From: Trachythela sp. YZ-2020
Taxonomy: Eukaryota > Cnidaria > Anthozoa > Malacalcyonacea > Clavulariidae
Direction: 5' to 3'
Assembly (NCBI GenBank): GCA_016169945.1
Contig: JADLSH010000079.1
Span: 220,185-284,184 of the forward strand
Length of the DNA: 64,000 bases
The position numbers and the translations under genes were made by a program. The notes under the pieces were generated by a model, which saw only the letters and a program-made list of their open reading frames with translations, had not been told where the DNA came from and did no database searches. Numbering within the stretch: position 1 is the stretch's first letter; every line of letters begins with the position of its first letter. Below are positions 10,528 through 20,527 of the stretch, in pieces.

Positions 10528-12236
10528 CTATCTAAATGCCCAGGTTTTCCAATTATCTGCGGACCACTTGCATTCTGGCGATTGGAATAACCATGCAATT
10601 AGTTCTGAAATCTCCCCTCCAAAACAACCAGGTTTCGCCAATTCCGCCGGAATCCAGGAGCTTCTTAGACCGCCGTAGTTTACAAAAACTTCTTCTGGTG
10701 CTGTTGTCCGCGGTAGATCCTCTTTGGCGACAACGACCAGTTGTCTTTCGACCACTTTGTATTCTGCATTGCAACACGCGTCGATTTCTGCCTCGACCTT
10801 GTGCCAATCTCTTTCCTCCAGCTGTGGCACGGAGTCAAGGGATAGTTCATCTTGCGCAGTGACTGGAGAACAAGTGGTTGGTTTGCATAGCGACCCAAAT
10901 TGTTACCGTTCGCTATTTCGGCGTCGAAGTAAAGCTTTTTCCATTCTAAGGCGTAAAAGCGAGATTTTTCACGACCGCCCGATTCACTAACTCGAGTGCC
11001 TTTTTCGGCGTACAGGCAAAGATGGGTTTTCTTCTCAATCAGTTCGTGTTGTTTCAGAAACAGACCATAGCCTGCATGCGCAATGGTGCTCTTCGCGGGG
11101 AAACAATGGCTTTCGAATCTGAGTGGGCATTCTACTATTCGAAAGAAGAACGCATCTTGTTCTTGGCTCGACTCCATCTGATCATCTGTTCCGACAACGA
11201 TTGGCGTGGTGGGTTCCTGCCTTTGTTGCGCCCATTTCTCCTCCGGACATTCAGGTGGGTTGGAAATCGGAACGTACGCCCTATGCCGTTCTGCGAGTGG
11301 GTTCCATTCTTTACGCAGCTCCCACGGTCTAAATGGGTGAGAGAACACCTCTTCTGGCAAATTGAAGATTCCAGAACGATTTGCAATGGCATCCCGCATG
11401 TGTTGATTTATCTCCATGTCTATGCCAGTGGTGTAGAAAGACAATGTGTATCCATATGCAGCTAATATTGCGTTGCGATTTCTGGGTTCACCATCTATTT
11501 TCACAACAATATCTATAACGAGTCGACCGTAGGCACCACGAGGCACTGTCGAGTTACCTTCGGCATCGCTTGGTATTCCTAGGTAAACTGCATCTGCCCC
11601 GTGGATGATTGATCGGGCAGCGCGCAGAGATTCTATCCCAATATGTCTCGTCAAGAGTTGGGTCTTTCTAGTGGAAGTCGGATCGGTGGCTTTGTAAACG
11701 CGTACGGAGTAAGACACTTCAGGTGCGTCGGTAAACGCCAGGCGAATTCGTATGAAATTGTCGTTTGTCCTGAGCGACTTTAGATCATCCGAGCTGTTAT
11801 CCGCGATGTAAATTTCGCATGAATCACCGTCGTAGAAATGTATAGATTCTTTGGGAATTTCTTGCAGCACATGGTCGGGCGACGGTGGAACGCGCCACGA
11901 ATACGGTAGAGGGTCGGTCAGCTTCCGCTGCTGTTTAAATGCAAGCATGTACTTACCAACAGTGTCGAGAACATGTGTTGGCGAGGCACGGGTTGTCGCA
12001 GGTGGACTAAACGGTGGCGTGGAACAGGCGAGGCAGTGGTACTTGGCTAGCGAAGTGGTGCTTAGCCCTTTGTGCATTTGTCGAAGGGTTTGCGCGTGGA
12101 TCTCGGATCGGGCACAGTGCATAGGCCTCTCGTTGACGTCAGGGGCTGTTTCCGAAGCCTCGTCAGCTTCGTTCTCGCTATCATGATAACTGAAATAGAG
12201 AGTGGTGGAACGGTTCAAAGTTTCGTAATATTTCAT
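10528..12236 (-). pseudogene. SNase-like nuclease / SET-domain fusion, copy 1
   Basis: The ATG at 12234-12236 follows an in-frame stop and opens a 518-codon frame. Residues of about 131-268 form a staphylococcal-nuclease-like domain: YDGDS (Asp pair), IRLAFTDAPE (equivalents of SNase Arg35, Asp40 and Glu43 at the correct spacing) and AYGRLVIDIV (Arg87 equivalent). Residues of about 375 onward form a SET domain: AKSTIAHAGYGLFLKQ, then GNNLGRYANQP. Near 10848 a 4-bp loss relative to copy 2 shifts the frame. The genuine C-terminus continues in another frame to 10528 and includes EEVFVNYGG, the SET-type Asn-Tyr-Gly motif. A CxxC (HCLAC, about residue 70) near the N-terminus may bind zinc. SNase domains cleave or bind nucleic acid and SET domains methylate lysines; a combined chromatin role is inference. 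Called a pseudogene because of the frameshift; an assembly indel error is an alternative. Confidence 0.75.
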
Positions 12237-12316
12237 GTGCGCTATTTACCCAAATAAGAATTTGTGATAGGACAATTTGATATTTTGCTGAAATATGTAA
12301 ATATTTTCTGTTTTAG

Positions 12317-12512
12317 CATTCGTGGAATGTTGTCCCAAAGTACACACAGTGATATGTTCAATTTTTACGATCACCAGGAGTGCATCAAGCATGTTCCACA
12401 GTACAGGTGCGTGTTATCTTCAAGAGGGAAGTTTGTATTTGACTATGACAATTACAAGGGACCGGTTGTATTTAATTCTCAACTACTTTATAACTACCCG
12501 TTTTGTAGTTAA
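12317..12512 (+). CDS. Gene B first visible exon, copy 1 (unknown protein)
   Basis: An acceptor-like TTTTCTGTTTTAG precedes an open frame with an ATG at 12327 (MLSQSTHSDMFNFYDHQE) that runs unspliced to a stop at 12510-12512. Inside it a donor ACAG|GTGCGT at 12407 would end a 90-nt exon in phase 2, which joins in frame to the exon at 15484-15594. Copy 2 (38718-38913) is nearly identical; two visible differences change amino acids (Asn/Asp and Lys/Met). The gene is divergent from the SNase-SET gene, with only about 80 bp between them, so a shared promoter is likely. Function is not recognised. Confidence 0.45.
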
Positions 12513-12581
12513 ATGGTAGTTAATTCTATAGTCCGGTTGATAATTTCAAGGAAATATATAACGGTAATTGAACTGAATGGA

Positions 12582-12645
12582 GTGCAATTTGGTCTGAAAT
12601 CAAACGCGTGATTACCACAAGTTTGATTTCAGACCAAAATTGCAC
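12582..12645. repeat. 24-bp-stem hairpin after gene B, copy 1
   Basis: GTGCAATTTGGTCTGAAATC pairs with GATTTCAGACCAAAATTGCA across a loop of about 15 nt (GCGTGATTACCACAA). The same hairpin is at 38983-39046. Small inverted-repeat element or structured RNA segment; the role is unknown. Confidence 0.7.
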
Positions 12646-13717
12646 GACACGAAGTTCAATTTCCACTTTATTATCTTCATTTTGAAATCTAAATAATTTT
12701 TTAAACCGGAAGCGGTATTTTACTAGTCTTTGTTTACATTGACACACCCGCGATACTCCCTGAAATGCGGTAGCATAGCAACAACATGAATTGTAATTTG
12801 ACAAATTGAGCAAAATGTGAGTGAATTGCTAGAAATAAAGACCGAAAAAGTAAGTGTAAAGATATCGTAGACTTTACATGTCAATTGATAAACGTTTCTT
12901 GTGATTTTGTGCATTCAAACATTGATATCGATTATTCCATATTTTAATACCTTGTGCCTTTGACAGCTTTGTGTTCAGTTTTGGCTGTTGCTCAAACGAA
13001 ACTTGTTTTTGTTGACATTTTGACAATGTTTCATTCAAAATTTTGTTGATAATTTGGCCTGTATTATTTGTGAAAAATTATTTGATATTCTTTTAAGTTC
13101 GACTCGCCTTTATGTTGATTTTTATGAAAAACAACTGCAGTAAATGCAGTCTAGAGTATTGACAATTTATGGTGAACAGATTTGGTCATTTGACAGAGCA
13201 CATTTTTCTTTAAATTGATTGGCTAGTTGAATTCTATCATTCAATCTGATTGGTTGTTGTGGTGCAGAGCTTCAATCTGATTGGTTTAAAAATGATGCGA
13301 TTAATACTCAAGATGATGCGATTTGGGAATTAATCGCACTATTTTTGACCAATCAGATTGCAAGAAATGGCATTGATTTCAAAATGAATATAATAAAGAA
13401 TTAAATTTATTCCAAATAATACGTGCAGCGTGATTATATAGTACACAATTTTCAAACTATAGATTTCAGGTGCAGTGAGTTACAATTTTCCAGACATGGC
13501 GTTAGTGTTCCGAATTGCGGGCATTTAAAATAAGCGAGCAATTTAGCGCGAGGAGTAAATCACGCCTTAATATTGTACAAGACATTTGGACTTTCGTGTA
13601 TCACGCCCTATCTTTTAAATTGCATAATAATATGCATACGTGTATAGAAATGTTTTCACAGTGGTGCAATTTTTTGTCATCACAGTGCAAATAGACGGCC
13701 GGCGAAGCTTGAAAAAA

Positions 13718-14315
13718 GTGTCTATAAAAGACTGTCGATGGCATTTTTTTGTTAGAAGCATGAAACTACGCAAAATGTCTTAGGATAGTGTTTACTTTGA
13801 GACTGAGAGTGGTTGCCAACCGTAATGGGATTTTTGTCGAATGCTGTATTTTATATTAGTGTTTTATTTTAATTGGCTGACCATCCAATTAACATTTGTA
13901 AAGCTCGGGTAATCTTATTTCGCATAATACATCAAAACACGACCGCTTCAAAAAGAAGCCACAACAATATGTTTTTGTTGTGTTACAGACAGGCAACAAT
14001 CACACATGTTTAGATAACATACGAATCAGTATTACACGCCCGGTTGCCAGCCGTGTAACGCAATATATTTCTGTTGAGCCAGTCGAATTTTGGCATGTAA
14101 ATGGTTGAAAACCAGCATGTTGGCGCAAATACGTAGTTTTACTACAACACGTTGACCTTGAAAATCGGTAAATATTCTATATTAAACGCAATAATTTACG
14201 AATTTAAGCCTTTGCGTAACCACTCGTCCTAATAAATCCATCCTTATTTTGAAACTCGCCTCCATACAGGTATTTTAACAAGTGTAATAGTAATGCCATT
14301 TTCTCATTAGCATGT
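13718..14315. other. 600-bp segment present only in copy 1
   Basis: After GAAGCTTGAAAAAAGTG copy 2 passes within a few bases to TTATGACAATTAAGAAAAGG, whereas copy 1 has about 600 bp in between. Either an insertion in copy 1 or a deletion in copy 2. No ORF, TIR or tail was seen. The flanking 12650-13717 and 14316-15250 are shared non-coding sequence, including several CAATCTGATTGG words in both orientations. Confidence 0.5.
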
Positions 14316-15253
14316 CACTTTGAGTTATGACAATTAAGAAAAGGAGGAATTTGTACATGCTAATTAGGTAGTGAACGAATTACATTAAATCCATGATATC
14401 GAAATTTGCTTTTAAATGGATTCCCATCTATCGAAATGTCGTTATAAAAACCTTCCAATTTCGAAAATAGAAAAATTACGGAAGATACTCCGTTGACACT
14501 GCTTTGACAGTCACTTTTTTCGAAGCTGGTCGGCCGTCTATAATCACTCTGAACCAAACAAACTTGAACGGATTGCTGGAAACAAAACAACATGGCGCCT
14601 AAACTGAAACTTGCATTTGGGGGACTTAAGCTATTTAAACGGTGCCAAATGTAGTTTCCATGAAATATACATGAAATCCACATAAAATGTTTGGCAATGC
14701 ATACAAATGATATATATAAGGAGCGAAAACTTTGATAAGTTGAAAGTATACTTGTGTTGAACATTTTAACGATGTATGTCGTTAAATTAGTAATCGCAAA
14801 ATTCTCCTGAAATTTGGATATAGCATGCACTCGTGAGTTTTTCAAAAACCACAAATATATGTTACCGCACTAATAATATACATAAAAATATTACTCGACT
14901 GTGATTGGTTGATTTGAGTGCGGCTAATCCCAAACAACAGTGCAATTTTCTGTAATCAAAGTGCAAAAAATCTGTAATCACTAAGAAGCAATAAAATTTG
15001 AAGCTCGCCTAAACTTAATTTGGATTTTCGGGACGAAAATGACGACTTAAAATTTATTTGAAAAGTGGAAAATTTAGTTTACATGAAATTTATAAGAAAT
15101 CGACACGGTTCGGGTTCACTTTCAAATGCTTGGCAATTCATACAGATAATAATAAATGGAGCGAAAGGGCCGAAACTAGTAAGTTCAAAGTATAATTGTT
15201 TCGAACATTTTTATGCATATTATTAATAAGTATAATAGCATGATTTCTCGTGA

Positions 15254-15370
15254 AATTTGGATATAACATGCACTCGTGAGTTTTTCAAACACCTCAAATA
15301 GCTCTCGTCCTTCGGACTCGTGCTATTTTGAGGTCTTTGAAAAACTCACTCCTGCATGTTATATCCAAAT
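15254..15370. repeat. Foldback element (GTCCTTCGGAC loop), copy 1
   Basis: Arms of about 50 bp (ATTTGGATATAACATGCACT on the left, its complement on the right) meet at CTCGTCCTTCGGACTCG. It is repeated in copy 2 at 40842-40957, and a half-arm recurs at about 14810-14840. Typical short foldback or MITE. Confidence 0.75.
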
Positions 15371-15483
15371 TGCACTCGAAACCATACATGCATACTATAT
15401 AATTAGAACAGTTTTTCAGATTTTAGTTAGAAATGTAACTTTATGAAATGGCTATCACAAGGCATTACTTATTCAATTTGCAG

Positions 15484-15594
15484 GTACAGTGCGCACTTTG
15501 TGATCGTACGCCTTGGTACAGAATTGAAAGACGCGTTGAAATGTGATGGATTCGTGAGTGTATTATCTGCCGATAAGACTCAAAGTTACCGGTT
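15484..15594 (+). CDS. Gene B second exon, copy 1
   Basis: A 111-nt segment between acceptor TTCAATTTGCAG and donor CGGTT|GTAAGT. In phase 2 it is fully open and reads YSAHFVIVRLGTELKD followed by ALKCDGFVSVLSADKTQSY. The phase matches the donor at 12407, so exon 1 plus exon 2 read through. The copy-2 counterpart starts at 41085 and carries a 27-bp difference at the 3' end. Protein family not recognised. Confidence 0.45.
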
Positions 15595-15614
15595 GTAAGT
15601 AGTCGGCGTAGTTC

Positions 15615-15812
15615 ATGATTGTGAAGGATTTCTTCAAAGAAATGCTTCGAATCGAAAGAATTATTGTGGGACTTATTATATGTCTACCAAATATCGTTGT
15701 AACTACAATCGAAGAAAACCGACTCAAGCATGAACCAATAATCTGGCAAGTGATGAACCAGGCGGATAGACGTATTTTAAGAATTAATATATTCAGCATA
15801 ACGTACGCACAA
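15615..15812 (+). CDS. Possible further coding segment of gene B, copy 1
   Basis: The open frame starts MIVKDFFKEMLRIERII and remains open to the transposon insertion at 15813. Copy 2 (41244-41432) differs by an in-frame 18-bp deletion, otherwise almost identical, and ends with a stop a few codons later. A 3n indel is compatible with coding selection but also with chance. The minus strand is open over the same interval, so the strand is uncertain. Confidence 0.25.
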
Positions 15813-16267
15813 CACGCTTGGCATAAAATGTCTCCAATTCGGCCAACTTGAATGTCCGCATTTTTTCCGCATGGCGCGCGTTTTTTCCGGAAGTCTGGTA
15901 ACAAAATTATTTTGTGAAAAGTGCGCCACTTTAATAGCGTCGCGGAGACATGTAGGTTATCTTTAGACAAATATGTACTATATGGGTGAGTAGTTGTTGT
16001 TTAGGGGATCATAATGATACCAAAGTTGCCATAGTTACCTTTAATCATTTGCCGTCCTCAAGCATTTTTTGAAGGCAATTTCTCGCAAATGGCGACTTGA
16101 TGGTTTTCCCGTAAAATTCGAGATTTTTGGCTTCATAGCATTTTTCTGTTTTAAGTTACCAAAGTTTCGCTATATATTTATATGAAAGAAAAATTCATAA
16201 CTTAAATTTCTATCGTTTTATTTTTTCCGATTTCGTTTTTAAAATTCGACAATACGCATTTGAAACA

Positions 16268-18520
16268 GGGGGTTAGTTAGTTAGTTAGTGAACTTTATTT
16301 AGTCACGGTGGACTCATCAGGATTTTACACACTTATGATAAAGTAACAAAGGAAATTAGCTATATGATAAATTATACTATACATATTTACAAAACTACCT
16401 GTTTTTCATGAGTGCCGTGCATTAAATTGATTAAAATTAGATAAAATATTTAAAAATTATTGAATAAAGTTGCTACAGTCAGACTTAAATTTATGTAAAG
16501 TACTAGCCTGTCTTAACTCAGTAGGAAGAGAATTCCACAGTACTGCACCGCTATAACTAAAGCTATTTTTCAAGTAATTAGTACGCGGTAGTGGCAAAGC
16601 TAGTTTGTTACTGGTGTCTCTCAATGCATAATTTGTGATACTATTGCGATCAACAAACATATTAGAAAGATAATCTGGAGCAAGACCATTCAAGGATTTA
16701 TACACCATGATAGCCTTGGAAAGCCTACGCTGAGATACAAGATTTTTCCATCCAAGACTTTCGAAAAGATAATCGGCATTTGTATCATAACTAGAAGATG
16801 TTAATACCCTGGCAGCACGATTTTGTAATTTTTGCAATTTGTTAACTAGATAACTACTGCAACTGTCCCAGACAGCAGAGCAGTAGTCGAAATATGGTTG
16901 AACTAAGCACTTGTAAATAAGTTGCATTGTGGTAAAAGGAACATAAGGTCTAATGCGTTTTAGTGCACCAATACCGGAAGCAACTTTTTACTCAGTTTCT
17001 CAATATGAACATTCCAGGATAAGTTCTCATCAATATGTACGCCGAGTGATTTTGTATGAGAGACTTGTTTAACTGGAACGTTATTTATTACTAATAAAGG
17101 AGTAGATTGAAAAGTATTTATTCTTTGGCGAGAGCCAATTAGCATAAATTCAGTTTTAGTCTGGTTTAAAGTAAGTTTGTTTGCTGATAACCATTCACTG
17201 ACACTAGCAAGATCCTCGTTAAGATTATGATTAATTTCATGTATGTTATTACTTGCATATGTCAAATTAGTGTCATCAGCAAACATTCGTGCCCGAGAGT
17301 GTATTAGACAATTAGGAAGATCATTAATATAGATTAAAAATAAAAGCGGGCCTAATATAGTTCCCTGAGGAACCCCACATTGTAGTAATCGATTCGAGGA
17401 GAAATGACCGTTAACAAAACACTTTTGATTACGTTCATTTAGATACGATCTTAACCAGTTACCCGCAGTTCCCTTGATTCCATATGCATTAAGTTTGTTC
17501 AGCAATATTTCATGATCTACAGTGTCGAACGCTTTTTTAAGATCAAGAAACATTACAGCATTTACATTACCACTGTCAATATTATAAGCCCATTCGTTGG
17601 TAGCCTCAAGAAGAGAGGTGACAGTAGAATGTAGGCCTCGAAATCCTGATTGATAATTAGTTAATAATTCATTTTCAGCTATAAATGTATATAGCTGATC
17701 ATAAATTACCCTTTCAAAACCTTAGCCACAATAGGAACAATAGAAATGGGACGATAGTTATCAACGCAATTGCGTTTGCCTTGTTTGTATATAGGAATAA
17801 CTTTAGCACATTTCCATTCGTTTGGGAATATGCCTGTAGTGATAGAACGATTAAAAATAAGACAGAGGATTCTGCAATTAAGTCAGAGCATTCTCTAATT
17901 AACCTAGAAGATATTTTGTCTAAACCTGTTGCTTTAGAAGTGTTTAACGTGGACAGTAATGCGTAAACGGTTGGAATACTTATTTCTCTCAGTTGAAAAA
18001 TAGCATTATTTTGGTTAGGTAAATAATCAAGATAAGACCGATTGCTATCATTAAGATTAATTTTATCTGCAAGGTCTGGTCCGATGTTTGAAAAGTGATC
18101 GTTAAACGCATCAGCAATTTTGCTAGGGTCATTAATTAATACGCCATTCAAATCAACCTCGCCAATGTGAGGGCTTTTCCTATTCTTAGAAGTAAGTTCA
18201 TTAATGATCTTCCAGGTCTTATTAGGATTGTCTTTATTATCATTGAAAGAATTTTTGAAATAGGCTTGCTTAGCGTAGAAGATTTCAGAATTAACAAAAT
18301 TACGCATTTTCTTAAAAGAAAGCCAATCTTGAGTATCATTGGAACGAATTGCTTTAATTTTTAGGACATCTCGCCTATGCATTTTATCTTTCAAAAGAGA
18401 TGTGATCCAAGGCGATTTAATAGCCTTAACGCGCTTAGTTAAGGGGTAAAATTCATATGCTCGCAAGGTCGCGTCATAATATGACACAATGTTTGGCTTT
18501 GTTCGGCATCGCAAATAGGA
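16268..18520 (-). pseudogene. LINE (CR1/L2-like) reverse transcriptase, 5'-truncated
   Basis: Three minus-strand pieces in different frames make one RT region. 17714-18514 has the pre-RT part and RT blocks 1-2 (STLNTSKATGLDKISSRLI). 16960-17553 holds the palm (FLDLKKAFDTVDHEILLNKL, then GVPQGTILGPLLFLIYINDL and the catalytic FADD). 16457-16927 is the C-terminal part (PYFDYCSAVWDSC, VLWNSLPTELR). Frameshifts lie near 17712, in 17760-17850 and near 16940. The endonuclease domain is absent, consistent with 5' truncation on insertion. The 3' end on the minus strand closes with an (ACTA)n-type microsatellite (TTAGTTAGTTAG at 16271), as CR1/L2-like elements do. It inserted into the TIR transposon. 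Confidence 0.9.
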
Positions 18521-19764
18521 AGAAAGTCAATGAAATTTAAGCCAAAAGAGGAAAATTGCACTTACTTTATGGAAAGGTACGTTTATCAGTTGTTAAGTGT
18601 GTTTATTTTTATTCAAATCAGGGGTAAATATACAAAACATGCCAAAAAGGTCCTGGCAAACATAATGAAATATGCTGTATTTAATTTCCACATCAGAAAT
18701 TGGCACTTGAAATGCTCAGAATTACTTAGATAAGTAAAGTCAGGATTGTGTGGGAATATTTACAAGCTTACTTTGAAATTACTTAGCTCAAATGCTTGAC
18801 AACCCCACACAAATTGAACATCCTCAGGGTATATCACTATCAGTTGATTTTAAATGGAAGTAAATATGAATATAGACCATACTAGTCATGCTATCCTGAT
18901 AGTGTAAACTCACTTGGGCCTGAAAAAAGGCTCGGGGGATCTACATAGGAATTTGTATAAGTCCGAATGTTTTCCTGATGGGGGAGACAACCCTGCTAGG
19001 AGCCCCTCCCCCCTCCCTCTGGCTATGTCACTGTACATATTACTTAGAAATCCTTGCTCGGGAAAACCAGCAGTAAGTGTTGGGTACAATTGGATCTTGA
19101 AAGTAAAAACCAAATTGCATGCAAATCATCCATGTGAAGCTTAATTATGCCATACTTACTTACCAAGACTACACTTAATTTTAATTGTCTGTTCCTATTT
19201 GATTTTAACCCAACAAGCCACAGTGTCCCACTGTCTCTGACACCTCCTAATATTTGTTGTTCTGTTCAATGCCAGTATTTGCCAAATAATTTTACTTGCC
19301 ATGTTAAGGGTTAATTATGTGATATGTTCAAATACCTACATTAATTGGTGCATTTTTATTACTATATTTTGTCTTCTCAAAAATATGAGTTTACCCAGTC
19401 ATGGGTGTGAGATTATCATAAACAATAATGGGTGTATGAAACTACATTGGTTTCAGTGAAGCAACATATTTATAATGTGTTAACCTTGTTACTATTTTTG
19501 TCTAGATGGAAGCCAGATTTACACATCCAGGGCAGAATATTGTGAGATAATGTGTTATTGAAGTTGGATTATGCCTAATTACTACAGTTGAACTAATGTG
19601 TATATACGTTTGAGTGCAATTTTAACATTGTCTATTATTGCCAACTACAAGTGAGTGCTGCAATGAATTGAAAAATGTACCTGTAACCTTTATACTGCCT
19701 AACTATATTATCCATGGCAAAATGTGTTTGTAAAATGTTTGGTTTAATATTTTTTGTACAAGAA

Positions 19765-19895
19765 CATTCATAAGCTTTTTCTCCTGCGTGTGTGTGTCTT
19801 TTTATATCATTTTAAACATGGAAACATCTTTGCAATCATCATATTCAACAGTTTTTTCTCCTGTGTGTGTTCTTTTATGTGTCGCTAAACAGCCT
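19765..19895 (-). pseudogene. C2H2 zinc-finger remnant, antisense
   Basis: On the minus strand the frame reads ATHKRTHTGEK, a degenerate finger with one Cys, a stop, then THAGEKAYE. The H-T-G-E-K linker and its repeat at near-finger spacing identify C2H2 origin. Lies inside the TIR transposon, perhaps captured host sequence. Confidence 0.55.
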
Positions 19896-20465
19896 GGTGT
19901 AAAAAACTACAACAAATTACAGAAAATCAATAAAATAGTTTATTCATTTACAAATCAACATTAACTTCAGACAATTTGCAAGGAACCTGCCTGTCACATA
20001 CCCGCAGCCTCTAATATCAGCAGTGTATCAGCCATATTACTGGCATTTTATGCGAGGTAAACTTAAGGCTTTAGTTAGAATAACAACTAGCAAGTTCAAA
20101 CTTGGAACTGTGCTTAAGATTAAAAACAATAACGTTCACGTTATCTTTATATAATATATTTTGTACACTACATATTGCTGTCCATATATATCTTGCAGTA
20201 CATATTTGCAGTTTGCCTTTGCCATTCATGTGTTCTAAACGTTATTTCCACACTAAAATTTGTTTCCTTCCTTGGTCAATCAGTAGAAATCTGTTTTCGC
20301 GATTATCGATAACATTTTCCTACACACAAGATGAAAAATATGCCGAAATACATTTTCCACTCCTATTTGCCGCCATCTTGAAAATTTTCCTACTCTCATG
20401 GGCAAAACCGCTGAAAGTAATGACAGGCAACTTGGCCGATTTCCCTGCATTTTATGCCAAGCGTG

Positions 20466-20527
20466 CAAGGGCGATAGACAACTATCTGTATGTATGGTGA
20501 ACCATAACACAACGTTATATATATATA
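20466..20527. other. Stranded slice of copy 1 between two transposons
   Basis: GGGCGATAGACAACTATCTG and the following GGTGAACCATAACAC match copy 2 at about 41424-41465. This shows that the flanking elements at 15813-20465 and 20528-25240 are separate insertions into the duplicated unit. Confidence 0.8.

Larger units (their letters stand above)
15813..20465. mobile_element. CACTA-like TIR transposon, 4.65 kb, non-autonomous
   Basis: The ends are perfect 18-bp inverted repeats CACGCTTGGCATAAAATG, extended imperfectly through a CGGCCAA-TTG block. It is flanked by a 3-bp CAA duplication (15810-15812 and 20466-20468). Copy 2 supplies the empty site, GTACGCACAATGGCGATAG near 41420. The CAC terminus with a 3-bp target duplication suggests the CACTA/EnSpm superfamily. 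No transposase is visible. The interior was invaded by a LINE (16268-18520) and holds zinc-finger debris near 19800; 18520-19760 has nothing else recognisable. Confidence 0.8.

Noticed and set aside
11022..11465. Plus-strand frame of 147 residues (and 37423-37866 in copy 2)
   Set aside because: Antisense to the SNase-SET gene, whose motifs are clear on the minus strand.
14360..14854. 164-residue minus-strand frame
   Set aside because: Not conserved as a frame in copy 2 (indels at about 40240-40500), so a chance ORF.
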